NCBI GenBank assembly: GCA_015999985.1
Contig: JAECRA010000041.1
Span: 1-37,900, forward strand
DNA length: 37,900 nucleotides
Reading direction: 5' to 3'
Source: Comamonadaceae bacterium
GTDB taxonomy: Bacteria; Pseudomonadota; Gammaproteobacteria; Burkholderiales; Burkholderiaceae_C
Part shown: piece after piece, positions 9,403 through 17,720 of the stretch
Numbering within the stretch: position 1 is the stretch's first letter
Layout: every line of letters begins with the position of its first letter
Notes under the pieces: model-generated
What the model was told of the DNA's origin: nothing
Database searches by the model: none
Seen by the model: only the letters and a program-made list of their open reading frames with translations
Position numbers and translations under genes: made by a program

Positions 9403-9957
9403 ATGAACCTGATGGACCTTTTTCTGCCCCAGTATCAATTTACGGAGGAGCACAGCCGCTACGTTCCGGCGTCTGCAGCGCATGTGCTTGATATGCTTGA
9501 GCGTCCTGAAGTGGTTGATGATCCGATCGCCCGTGGGTTGATCGCGCTGCGTGAGATGCCCAATCGCCTAGCTGGCCGGATTGGATTGAATTCCAGCCTG
9601 CAAAACCGTCCTTCTTTCGGGATAGCGAATTTCGTTTTCCTTGGAAGAGACGGCAACCAGGAACTAGCCTATGGACTCGCAGGCCGCTTCTGGCAGTCGG
9701 ATTACGGCCTGTCTACGTTGAGCGATGCGCAGGATTTTCGTGAGATAAACCCCTCGGGCATTGCAAAACTGGTCATGAATTTCACGGCCGAGGCAGAAGC
9801 GTCCGGCACCCGGCTGACCACCCGCACTCGTGTCTGGTGCCGCGATGCCGACGTGCATCGAAGATTCCGTCTCTACTGGCTACTGATCAGACCCGCAAGT
9901 GGCCTTATACGCAGGCGCCTACTGAAACGCGCACACAACGCGGCAGTGGCTCCTTAG
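9403..9957 (+). CDS. Conserved hypothetical protein, SRPBCC/START-like
   Basis: About 184 aa, no signal peptide or membrane segment. Features that look conserved are an N-terminal PQYQFTEEHSRYVPA segment, a central ELAYGLAGRFWQ strand, and a C-terminal TRTRVWCRDADVHRRFRLYW followed by RPASGLIRRRLL. This pattern resembles lipid-binding SRPBCC-like proteins, but I cannot name the family with certainty. In-frame ATGs at 9382, 9403 and 9412 are all possible; GAGG at 9397-9400 supports 9403 or, by spacing, 9412. It faces away from the fad-type operon across the operator region, and precedes the serine hydrolase gene by 46 nt. Confidence 0.7.
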   Translation: MNLMDLFLPQYQFTEEHSRYVPASAAHVLDMLERPEVVDDPIARGLIALREMPNRLAGRIGLNSSLQNRPSFGIANFVFLGRDGNQELAYGLAGRFWQSDYGLSTLSDAQDFREINPSGIAKLVMNFTAEAEASGTRLTTRTRVWCRDADVHRRFRLYWLLIRPASGLIRRRLLKRAHNAAVAP

Positions 9958-10003
9958 ACCACATTGGCTCAACTTCAGTCACCCTATTGCGTGGATTCAA
10001 GCG

Positions 10004-11116
10004 ATGATCACACCCCAATGGACAGCTTTCCTTAGAAAGAGCATTGCCACCGCTTGCGTGGTCCTGATCGGCCTGAGCGCGGCCACGCAGGCGCAGGCAC
10101 AGCCGGTTTTTCCAAGTGCGAAGTGGGCCGTTGCGACCGAAGACAAACAAGAGTCTGGCTGGTCATCGGAGCGTTTCAAACTTGCCGACAAATATGCTGC
10201 ATCTATCCGCTCTGACGCATATCTGGTCATTCATCGCGGACGCCTGGTACACGCATATGGCGACATCACCCAACCAATGAATCTGGCGTCGATTCGCAAA
10301 AGCGTGCTGAGCATTTTGTACGGCATACATGTGGACCGCGGGAACATCAATCTCAACGAAAGCCTTGCCGATCTCAACATCACGGACAAGGGTGGGCTCA
10401 GCGACACCGAACGCACGGCCACGGTTCGACAGCTTCTGCAGGCAAGGTCTGGCGTCTACCACCCTGCCGCCTATGAGACGGCAGAGGCTAAAAAGGAGCG
10501 CCCTGCCCGAGGAAGCCATGCCCCTGGACAGTACTGGTACTACAACAATTGGGACTTCAACACGCTCGGGACTATCTTTCAGCAGAAGACCGGAAAGAGC
10601 GTCTATCAAGCCTTCAAGGCTGAATTAGCCGATCCACTGCAGCTCGAAGACTTTCGCTACCCTGAGGACACAGAACTGGTCTACGAAAGAGCCTCCGACC
10701 ATCCTGCCTACGTCATGAAGCTTTCAGCACGCGATCTTGCGCGCATAGGGCTTCTTGTCAGTCGCCGTGGCCAGTGGCAAGGCAAAGAAATAGTGAGTTC
10801 GAAGTGGCTACAGGAAAGCACCACGTCTTACAGCACGGTCGGTCAGGGCTGGAATGGATATGGGTATATGTGGTGGGTGCCACAAAGAGCCTTTCCCTTC
10901 TGGCGCCATTCTGCCAACCAATTGGCTTTCGCGGTGGGCACAGGCGGGCAGTTTATGCTGATTGACCCCGAGAGAGATATCGTCGTCGTTCATCGGGTAG
11001 ACAACGGCAGGCCCTGGTTCATGCGCCACGAGGTCACGGGTGAGCAATTTGCAGGGCTTGCCGCGCGCATTTTCGCGGCAGCGTCCGATGAGGCACGGCG
11101 TGTACCGCCCCCCTGA
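10004..11116 (+). CDS. Secreted serine hydrolase, beta-lactamase/penicillin-binding-protein fold
   Basis: A 370-aa protein with a Sec signal peptide (hydrophobic core about residues 15-28, probable cleavage after AQAQA near residue 32). The nucleophile motif SxxK is S96-I-R-K99 and the second motif is Y180-N-N182. The GWNGYGYMWW and AVGTGGQF segments towards the C-terminus are typical of class-C-like serine hydrolases. These enzymes include esterases, D-aminopeptidases and carboxypeptidases, and most are not antibiotic-resistance beta-lactamases. Neighbours do not reveal the substrate. It may share a transcript with the preceding SRPBCC-like gene. Confidence 0.88.
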   Translation: MITPQWTAFLRKSIATACVVLIGLSAATQAQAQPVFPSAKWAVATEDKQESGWSSERFKLADKYAASIRSDAYLVIHRGRLVHAYGDITQPMNLASIRKSVLSILYGIHVDRGNINLNESLADLNITDKGGLSDTERTATVRQLLQARSGVYHPAAYETAEAKKERPARGSHAPGQYWYYNNWDFNTLGTIFQQKTGKSVYQAFKAELADPLQLEDFRYPEDTELVYERASDHPAYVMKLSARDLARIGLLVSRRGQWQGKEIVSSKWLQESTTSYSTVGQGWNGYGYMWWVPQRAFPFWRHSANQLAFAVGTGGQFMLIDPERDIVVVHRVDNGRPWFMRHEVTGEQFAGLAARIFAAASDEARRVPPP

Positions 11117-11211
11117 AATGCCACTGTGCTAGTCAGGCTATCCCTGCGTGATGGCCTAGGCAACGAGCGTTGGGAAAGGGCCCTCTCACTGGCCCATGCC
11201 ACCTAATTGCC

Positions 11212-11490
11212 TCACCACTCAATAAAAGCAGGGGCTCCGGGTTCCTGCCTCAGCTGGACTTCCTGATTCTGGGTCGGTGTCGAGCAGGCTGTTTCTGAGC
11301 CGCCTTCTCGACGTGGCACCCAGGACGTGGTACGCAGCCCCGAAACCTGGGACGCATGCTCGTGACCTAGCACTTTCGCATTCGGGTTGGCCTGCGTATA
11401 TTCAAGCCTGTTATCCGGATGATCTGTAAACCGTGCATTGAATGTGCACCAGATGGGTGCAACTGATTCCTGCTTGCCAATGTGCGACAT
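11212..11490 (-). CDS. Hypothetical protein, 92 aa
   Basis: A minus-strand frame occupying the otherwise gene-free stretch 11117-11581. The start is supported by GAGGTGG about 8 nt upstream of the ATG on the minus strand. The product is polar, without a signal peptide or membrane segment, and has two cysteines (in IWCTF and TACST). It matches no family I recognise. It is divergent from the GH81 gene, with 91 nt between the two starts. The strong ribosome-binding site favours a real gene; lack of recognisable homology leaves it uncertain. Nothing else was seen in this intergenic stretch. Confidence 0.4.
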   Translation of the reverse strand: MSHIGKQESVAPIWCTFNARFTDHPDNRLEYTQANPNAKVLGHEHASQVSGLRTTSWVPRREGGSETACSTPTQNQEVQLRQEPGAPAFIEW

Positions 11491-11581
11491 GTGATTTCCA
11501 CCTCAGTGGATAAAAGCGGGACTCAGCCGCACGACTTTCAATAGTGAATCAGTATTATTTAATTCTCCAGCTAAGGAAAAA

Positions 11582-14557
11582 ATGATGAACAACGACTGGC
11601 AACAAAGATGTCGCTTCAGTCTGCTGACGATGAGTTTGTTCGGCGTTGTCGGCCTGGCGGCTTGCGGTGGCGGCGGCGACAGCTCCAGCAGCAGTGCCTA
11701 CAGCGACCACCCACCGACGCGCGTCGCACCCGTGCTGGCTGACAGCACTATCCCCGCTACCTTGGCTCCGATCGGACCGAGTGCGAAATCGGCCAACTTG
11801 CTGACGGCCAAAGCCTCAGACCTCCCGGCGATTTCCACCGTGGATCCCAGTACCGTGCTGGGCGGGGGGGCGGTCACGAATCCATTTCAACCCGCCAACA
11901 AGAACTTCACCCTGGTAGAGGGCATGGCCGGAAGGCCTCTGCCTACGGGCAAGTGGTACAAGTCCTTCTTCTATCAGAGCCCTCGCAATATGGACGTACC
12001 ACTAGGGGTCCCCGGCGATTCGCGCGAACAGTCCGTCTTTGCCTTTCCTAACCAGGCATGGCTGGATGACCGCTCTGGCATGGTCAACGTCGCATTTCCG
12101 CGCAAGCGCTTTATCCCCAAACCGGGCGCGCCGTTGGATATGTCCAATCCGTATTACGTGGACGCTGCGCCTTACATCATGGCGCCCTCCCCTAATCCCG
12201 ATCTGCAACTGACGTACCTGCCTGCCAGCAGCGGACGACTCACTCGTCGTATCGATCACCAAGATGAGCTGACCGTGGCTACGTCCTGGTACGGTACCGC
12301 CGCCAACGGCGCGGGCTTGCCCAGCATGCAGCTCATCATGGCCGTGGGCTCTCCCTACATCACAGCCAAGTATGCCAATTTGCGCCCGCAGATCGGCCTG
12401 GGCCAGGGGATCCGCGCTCAGGAAGACAAGGACCCTGTTACCCGGCTCCCCACCAACCCTGGAAAGGGCGACCCCAACAAATGGGAGGCCATCCCTGAAA
12501 TTCAGGCCGTCTCCGTGGACAACGGAGAAATCCAGCCATTCGCTGAAAACGGCGGCGCCCCCACTACGCCAGACCTGACGGGCAAGAAATTTCGCTTTGT
12601 CTACCGCACCTCTGACGAATCCGTCAGCACCGATCCGAACCTGGCGTTCATGCAACGCGTGATGGTGGTCTATACCTCGGCACAAGTCACATTGAAGTGG
12701 GACATCCCTTCACGTACGTATGTGTTCAGTGCCCCTTTCAACGGCACCGTCCGCGCGGCCTTCGTGAATGAGCAGCCATTTTCTCCAACGCTTGCGCCTA
12801 CAGCGGTAAGCTTTCCCACGGAGGAAGCCCTGCTGGACAAGCATTCGGTCGAATACCCCGTGACCTCTTCGATCAATCTGCAGTACGCCGGTGGCAATGA
12901 TGCGTCGGTGCGCTACGGCTGGAACACGGAAACTCTGGACGGATCTGTGGCTTCAGGCGACCGCTTGCTGATGGTGGCATTCGATCAGTTGCACCTCAAG
13001 TCCATGCCCGATGCCAACAAGGTTGGGCTGAAGTACCGCTCGAATTTCGGAACCATGACGGGCGTGGTGGGCAAATCCTGGAATCAGACACTCAAGATTC
13101 CGGGGGTGTTGCAAGAGTCCAGCCAGGCTGAACAGCTCTGGCAAGGTGCGGGCACCATCAAGGCCTCCGATCGTGCAGCCGTACTGGCGTCATTGCGCGC
13201 CGATGCAGCCACTGCCAAAGGTTACATCGCACACTGCAACTACGAGTCTTACCTGTGCGGCAAGTATGTGGGCAACATTGCTCGCTTGGTACTCATCGCA
13301 GCGCAGTTGGGAGAAGAGGCTAAAGACACCCGCAATGAGATGCTCGACTTCTTGAAGTCGACCCTCAACCCCTGGTTTGACGCCAAGGACGACGACGATC
13401 CCGAATGGGGCGACAAGCTCACCAAGAAAATGCAGGACTACTTCCGTTACGACACCACCAATGGTGGCACGGTAACCAACCGTCCGTTTCTGCAGAACGA
13501 CTATGAGCAGGACTTCTACAACGCCACGTACCTGGACCATATGTTCCACTACGGCTACTTCCTGTATGCCTCTGCAGTCCTGGGCCGATATGACGCCACC
13601 TGGCGCGACAAGTACAAGGAGCCGGTGAATACCTTGGCACGTGATATTGCCAACTACAGCAGCGACGACACCTACTTCCCCATTACCCGCACCTACGACT
13701 GGTTCCGCATGCAAAACGTGGCGGACGCAGGCCCTGATGCAAACGGTGGCAACACAGAGTCCTCCAGCGAAGCTATCCATGCCAACTACGGCCTGGTGCT
13801 GTGGGGTGCCGTCACAGGCAACCCAGAGATGCAAGCGATGGGCATGGTCATGGCAGCGGGGGAAATTCGTTCTGCTCAAGCCATGTACCAGGTGACGCCA
13901 ACCAACAGCGTCTTCCAGGACGTCGCACCGATTGAGATCCCATTGAAGGGTGGAGGCTCTGTCACGGCCGACCCCAACAAACTCATCACGGTAGGTATCA
14001 AGCGCTTTAACCTGACTGAAACACAAGTCTTCTTTGGCCAACGCGAGACTTATCGCGTCGGGATTCAGATCTTGCCTATCAGTCCGCTGACGCCCTACAT
14101 ACTCTCGCAGGATTGGGCGAGTCACCATGCCAGCGCCCTGCTGCAGTTGGAAGCCAACGATACCGGTCTGTTCGACAAGCTCTTTACAGCCTCCCCCGTG
14201 GGTGCTCAGTGCGGAACCACTGCAACAGGTGCTCCTTCACTCATGCCTGCGGCTGATTGCGCAGGCCAGGCACGGGTGCTGTACAGCTGGCGTCAGATCA
14301 TCAATTCTGTCAATGGCATGAACAACCCTGCGGCCGCGTTCGATCGCTACACCAGCTACATGGCCAAACTGCCTCAGCAGACTTCAGCCTTCATGGCCAA
14401 CTCGGTGGGAACGCCCTTCTCCTACGTGGATTCCAACACCAAGGAAGTGGTCTCGGGTACTTACGCAGCGCCAGGTGTCGATCCCGATGTATTGAAAGAT
14501 GCGTCGACTCCGTCAAACAACACCAATGTGCTGTGGTGGCTGTCGACACTCAAGTAG
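11582..14557 (+). CDS. GH81 endo-beta-1,3-glucanase, lipoprotein
   Basis: A 991-aa glycoside hydrolase family 81 enzyme expected to cleave beta-1,3-glucan (laminarin, curdlan, fungal wall glucan). The signal peptide ends in the lipobox LAAC with C28 as the lipidated cysteine, followed by a Gly/Ser-rich tether, so it is exported and membrane-anchored. The N-terminal domain shows RPLPTGKWYKSFFY near residue 120 and SVFAFPN. The catalytic alpha-barrel shows YLDHMFHYGYF with the probable general acid D652, and NTESSSEAIHANYG with E726 and E730, which correspond to the paired acidic residues of the family. A ribosome-binding site (AAGGA) precedes the ATG. It stands alone, without a sugar transporter beside it. 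Confidence 0.92.
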   Translation: MMNNDWQQRCRFSLLTMSLFGVVGLAACGGGGDSSSSSAYSDHPPTRVAPVLADSTIPATLAPIGPSAKSANLLTAKASDLPAISTVDPSTVLGGGAVTNPFQPANKNFTLVEGMAGRPLPTGKWYKSFFYQSPRNMDVPLGVPGDSREQSVFAFPNQAWLDDRSGMVNVAFPRKRFIPKPGAPLDMSNPYYVDAAPYIMAPSPNPDLQLTYLPASSGRLTRRIDHQDELTVATSWYGTAANGAGLPSMQLIMAVGSPYITAKYANLRPQIGLGQGIRAQEDKDPVTRLPTNPGKGDPNKWEAIPEIQAVSVDNGEIQPFAENGGAPTTPDLTGKKFRFVYRTSDESVSTDPNLAFMQRVMVVYTSAQVTLKWDIPSRTYVFSAPFNGTVRAAFVNEQPFSPTLAPTAVSFPTEEALLDKHSVEYPVTSSINLQYAGGNDASVRYGWNTETLDGSVASGDRLLMVAFDQLHLKSMPDANKVGLKYRSNFGTMTGVVGKSWNQTLKIPGVLQESSQAEQLWQGAGTIKASDRAAVLASLRADAATAKGYIAHCNYESYLCGKYVGNIARLVLIAAQLGEEAKDTRNEMLDFLKSTLNPWFDAKDDDDPEWGDKLTKKMQDYFRYDTTNGGTVTNRPFLQNDYEQDFYNATYLDHMFHYGYFLYASAVLGRYDATWRDKYKEPVNTLARDIANYSSDDTYFPITRTYDWFRMQNVADAGPDANGGNTESSSEAIHANYGLVLWGAVTGNPEMQAMGMVMAAGEIRSAQAMYQVTPTNSVFQDVAPIEIPLKGGGSVTADPNKLITVGIKRFNLTETQVFFGQRETYRVGIQILPISPLTPYILSQDWASHHASALLQLEANDTGLFDKLFTASPVGAQCGTTATGAPSLMPAADCAGQARVLYSWRQIINSVNGMNNPAAAFDRYTSYMAKLPQQTSAFMANSVGTPFSYVDSNTKEVVSGTYAAPGVDPDVLKDASTPSNNTNVLWWLSTLK

Positions 14558-14564
14558 TAGACCT

Positions 14565-14595
14565 CACATCAAGCGGCGCCAAGCCGCTTGATGTG
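14565..14595. terminator. Strong hairpin between convergent GH81 and flavoreductase genes
   Basis: Perfect 13-bp arms, CACATCAAGCGGC (14565-14577) and its complement (14583-14595), flank a 5-nt loop; T14564 and A14596 add one more pair. It begins 7 nt after the GH81 stop codon. There is no T-tract on either strand, so it is a 3'-end-protecting or factor-assisted terminator rather than a classical intrinsic one. Its symmetry allows use by both convergent transcripts. Confidence 0.6.
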
Positions 14596-14678
14596 ATCCA
14601 GGGTCGGTGGAGCGCCCTGGAAATTACTCCACCAAAGCAATGAAATCCAGTACCCACGCGTTGCGGATGCAACTCGCA

Positions 14679-16079
14679 TCAATAGACATCCCGCCTATAC
14701 CGGCCCCCGATGGTCAGTTGCTCCAGAAGGGGTTCACCCAACGCCTGTCGCAGCGCTGCATCCACCCCGCTCGCCATGCCCTCGCGCTGACCACAGACAT
14801 AAATGGCCGCACCGTGGCTCACCCACTGCTGCACCAGGTCACAATAAAGCCCGATGAAGTCCTGTACGTAATGCGCAGGCGCTTGTGCATCCCGAGAGAA
14901 TGCACGATCCAAGCGTTTGAGCACGCCGGAGGCAAGCCAGCCTTCAAGTCTTTCACCGCACAGCGCATCAAATTGGCAAGTTCGTTCACCAAACAAGAGC
15001 CAGGTAGGACCTATAGGCCGACCGAGCTGCCGCGCGAGCGCACGCGCCTCCAGGTGTGCGATCAATCCTGCTAAACCCGTGCCGTTACCGATCAGAATCA
15101 GTGGTACGGCGGCCTCCGGACTGTGGAACTCACGGTTGCAGCGGATCTCCATTCTGAGCTCACCGCCTATCGCAAGCCCGTGGCCCAGCCAACCAGACCC
15201 CAGGCCTCGCTGGCCATCTGGCTTCAAAACCTCACGCACCATTAATTCCGCATAGCCACTCTGCGGCAATGACGCCAGCGTGTAATCGCGGCTCGTGGGC
15301 ATATCGTCGGAATTATTGGAAATCCATACCCGCGCCACGTCTCCGGCATGCCATTGCACAGTAGGATCCTCTGGCCACAGCACTATGCGGTGAATGGGCG
15401 CGCCAGGACTGCCGCTATTCAAGATCTCACGCCGAACCAGTGTCCAACGCGGCGCGAGTGCTGCCTGCCGAAAGGGCAATGGGTCAGCAGCCAAGGTATG
15501 GTCAGTAAACCGCTCAACGGCTTGACGCCACATGTCCAAGGCGGCTGCATGGCCGCCGTCAACCTCGATACGGCTGAAGGCCGAAATTGCACCGGCTGAC
15601 ATCAACCAGGCGTCCAGCTCTCTGCCAAAGCGGCAAAAATTCGCATAACTGCGGTCACCCAAGGCCAAAATGCCGTAGCGTAATTTCTGAAGATTGAGTG
15701 TGCCGCTCATCACCCGTGAAACGAACGCAGCGGCATTGTCAGGTGCGTCGCCCTCGCCCGTAGTGCTGACAATAAAGAGCATGCGATTGGCCTTGCCGAT
15801 ATCGAGCGTACTTAGACTGTGCAAAGATCGAGCGTGCGCCGGGTGACCACCCGCTGTCAGCTTGTGTGCCAAATTTTCAGCCATTAGGGTTGCGAAACCG
15901 CTCTGGCTCGCATAGCCAATCAGCAATGGGCCAGCGTGGTCTTTAGCAGGCAGGCGTCGAGCGATCCTGCGGGTGGACTGCCAGGTGCCGAGTTTTTTAC
16001 GCATCGGCCCGATCCACAAAGAAAGCCAGACAACACAGGCGAACGCAGCCCATATCCAGCGGCTGGGGTCGACCGTCAT
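14679..16079 (-). CDS. Membrane-anchored flavodoxin/FNR-type NADPH reductase (CysJ-like)
   Basis: A 466-aa diflavin reductase. Residues 7-25 form one membrane helix (WIWAAFACVVWLSLWIG), followed by a basic stretch that keeps the enzyme on the cytoplasmic side. The flavodoxin domain has the FMN loops YASQSGFA, STTGEGDAPDN and ALGDRSYANF. The FNR domain has SRDYTLAS for FAD and IGNGTGLAGL plus YVCGQREGMASGV for NADPH, and ends in an aromatic residue (Y). The start at 16079 overlaps the ApbE stop as ATGA; the frame stays open 72 codons further upstream, but that part lies inside apbE and is not protein-like. It would feed electrons to the membrane or periplasmic partners encoded beside it. Confidence 0.88.
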   Translation of the reverse strand: MTVDPSRWIWAAFACVVWLSLWIGPMRKKLGTWQSTRRIARRLPAKDHAGPLLIGYASQSGFATLMAENLAHKLTAGGHPAHARSLHSLSTLDIGKANRMLFIVSTTGEGDAPDNAAAFVSRVMSGTLNLQKLRYGILALGDRSYANFCRFGRELDAWLMSAGAISAFSRIEVDGGHAAALDMWRQAVERFTDHTLAADPLPFRQAALAPRWTLVRREILNSGSPGAPIHRIVLWPEDPTVQWHAGDVARVWISNNSDDMPTSRDYTLASLPQSGYAELMVREVLKPDGQRGLGSGWLGHGLAIGGELRMEIRCNREFHSPEAAVPLILIGNGTGLAGLIAHLEARALARQLGRPIGPTWLLFGERTCQFDALCGERLEGWLASGVLKRLDRAFSRDAQAPAHYVQDFIGLYCDLVQQWVSHGAAIYVCGQREGMASGVDAALRQALGEPLLEQLTIGGRYRRDVY

Positions 16080-17101
16080 TCTGATGAATCCAACATAGCC
16101 GTCATGGCCGTACTGATATGTTCCTCCATGCCTGCGCAAGTCCGTACTGTCAGCAGCGCTGCAAGTCCATACCGTTCGGCCCAGTCCATGGCCCTCTGAG
16201 GCTCCATGGCAGTCAACACCGTTGCGTGTACGTCTGCCTCCATGGCCATGCGGTGCAACACGGTGACTGAAGCTGTGCCATGCGCGATGGGCCAACCGCT
16301 TTGGCCGTCCAACGTGTGTGAATATTGGCGCCCCTGATGGTTGAAATGGTGATGGGTGTCGCCCGAGGTGGCCACTGCCATATCCACCAATGCCAACAAG
16401 CTTCGAGGGCCGGCCCCCTTATTTTGCAAAAGCACCCACCAGGGTTGCAGATCGTGTCTCAGCCCGCGGCTCTTGAGCTCCCCGCCGATTTCGACGAGGT
16501 GCACGCAGGCCCCTTCACGCACTAACCTGGAGGAGACCTGGTCAACAGCCCAGCCCTTGGCGATACCACTGAAATCAAGTTGCAGGCCAGCGGGTTTATG
16601 CAGTGTTCGCCTGGTCGAATCAATTTGGACACGCCGCCAGCCGCTCGCACGCAAACCCCCGTCGATCTCATGTTGAGTCGGGAGGGGGGCCCACTCCGGA
16701 CGTGGCCCCTCCGGGCCAAAACCCCACAAATTCCCCAGCGCACCGAGCGTGGGATCGACCGCGCCACCGCTGGCCTCCGCCCAGGCCAGGCTACTTTCAA
16801 GAACGGCCCAGCAGGGCGCGGAAAATTGCCAGTCGCCCCCAGGAGCTGCATTGCAGCGGGCAACTTCGCTGTGAGCCTCCCAGGTACTGAACAGTTCGAT
16901 GGCGTGGGCCAGTTCCTGCATGATGGCCGTGCGCAAACGCTGGGGCTCCACATGCTTCGGCGCATACGCCTGAACCGACCAGTGTGTCCCCATCGCTGTC
17001 CCCTTGAATCGGTGCATCGGGTAGCCGGCAAGCGGTACCGCAGGAATGTTCTCACCAGGGTCAACCGGCAAGAACACGCGGTTGGTGCTAGTTTCAGCCA
17101 T
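16076..17101 (-). CDS. apbE: FAD:protein FMN transferase (ApbE family)
   Basis: A 341-aa ApbE-family protein that transfers FMN from FAD onto a serine or threonine of a target protein. Conserved segments in order: MGTHWSV (residues 37-43), FSTWEAHSEVARCN (71-84), DFSGIAKGWAVD (176-187), EIGGE (204-208), ATSGD (244-248) and SHTLDGQSGWP (261-271). Unlike most exported ApbE proteins it shows no signal peptide or lipobox in its first 35 residues, so it may act in the cytoplasm before target export, or use another route. It overlaps the PepSY-type gene by 8 nt and the reductase gene by 4 nt. The adjacent DUF2271 protein carries a candidate acceptor motif. Confidence 0.92.
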   Translation of the reverse strand: MAETSTNRVFLPVDPGENIPAVPLAGYPMHRFKGTAMGTHWSVQAYAPKHVEPQRLRTAIMQELAHAIELFSTWEAHSEVARCNAAPGGDWQFSAPCWAVLESSLAWAEASGGAVDPTLGALGNLWGFGPEGPRPEWAPLPTQHEIDGGLRASGWRRVQIDSTRRTLHKPAGLQLDFSGIAKGWAVDQVSSRLVREGACVHLVEIGGELKSRGLRHDLQPWWVLLQNKGAGPRSLLALVDMAVATSGDTHHHFNHQGRQYSHTLDGQSGWPIAHGTASVTVLHRMAMEADVHATVLTAMEPQRAMDWAERYGLAALLTVRTCAGMEEHISTAMTAMLDSSE

Positions 17102-17720
17102 GGACGAAGAGCAACGCTATCAAGATAGGTGCCAACAGGCTCAAACCTGTCAACGGCCAAGTAAGAGGCCGGGTGCGGCCATGCATCCACAAAAGCGCGA
17201 ACCCTGTCAGCGTAAAGACCACGCAACTAACCGCCATGCAATCGATGAACCACGACCACGCGACGCCAGCGTTGCGGCCTTTGTGCAAATCATTGAAGTA
17301 GGCTAGCCAACCGCGCTTGGTGACTGTGTAGGTCGCATTGGCGTCGGCCCGGTCAATCACCAGGGCCCCCTCCCCTCCGGGCATGGGAATCGCCACGAAA
17401 ATCTCATCGGGAGCGGCCTCCGCAGGGAGGCTGGAGACATTGATGGCGAAGGTCTCCTCAACCCAGCGCGCGAGTTCAGGGGGCGCTGGATCAGTGCCGC
17501 TGTCCGCCATGGCCTCCAGCACCGGCAACAAGCCCGCTGGCAACGCTGCGTGTTGCTCATGTTTGCTGGGGTTGGACGGCAGGCTGGCAGCGTGGTTGAG
17601 AGTGATGCCTGTGACAGCGAACATCAGCATCCCGGCTAAGCTGATGGCAGCGGAAATCCAGTGCCAGGTATGCAGTTGCCGAAGCCAAAAGCCTCGCTTG
17701 CCAGCCTCTTTTGCCCGCAT
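17094..17720 (-). CDS. PepSY-associated TM-helix protein
   Basis: A 208-aa inner-membrane protein with helices at about residues 21-41, 157-179 and 188-206, and a periplasmic PepSY-like domain of about 110 residues between the first two. The family signatures RQLHTWHW, VTGITLNH and YFNDLHKGR are present. Histidines H17, H20, H43, H146 and H180 lie at or near membrane helices and could bind heme, as proposed for related flavo-heme reductases. The ATG overlaps the YncE-like gene's TAA by one base (TAATG), and the 3' end overlaps apbE. Likely role: passing electrons from the cytoplasmic reductase across the inner membrane. Heme binding is inferred from histidine positions only. Confidence 0.85.
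   Translation of the reverse strand: MRAKEAGKRGFWLRQLHTWHWISAAISLAGMLMFAVTGITLNHAASLPSNPSKHEQHAALPAGLLPVLEAMADSGTDPAPPELARWVEETFAINVSSLPAEAAPDEIFVAIPMPGGEGALVIDRADANATYTVTKRGWLAYFNDLHKGRNAGVAWSWFIDCMAVSCVVFTLTGFALLWMHGRTRPLTWPLTGLSLLAPILIALLFVHG

Noticed and set aside
10004-11116. Reading the serine hydrolase as an antibiotic-resistance beta-lactamase
   Set aside because: The SxxK and YxN motifs are shared by many esterases and peptidases, and nothing nearby points to resistance.
13190-14128. Minus-strand open frame of 312 codons within the GH81 gene
   Set aside because: Antisense to catalytic segments of GH81; valine-rich shadow without motifs.
16080-16295. N-terminal extension of the diflavin reductase frame
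   Set aside because: It overlaps apbE, is not protein-like, and a better start with an ATGA overlap exists at 16079.
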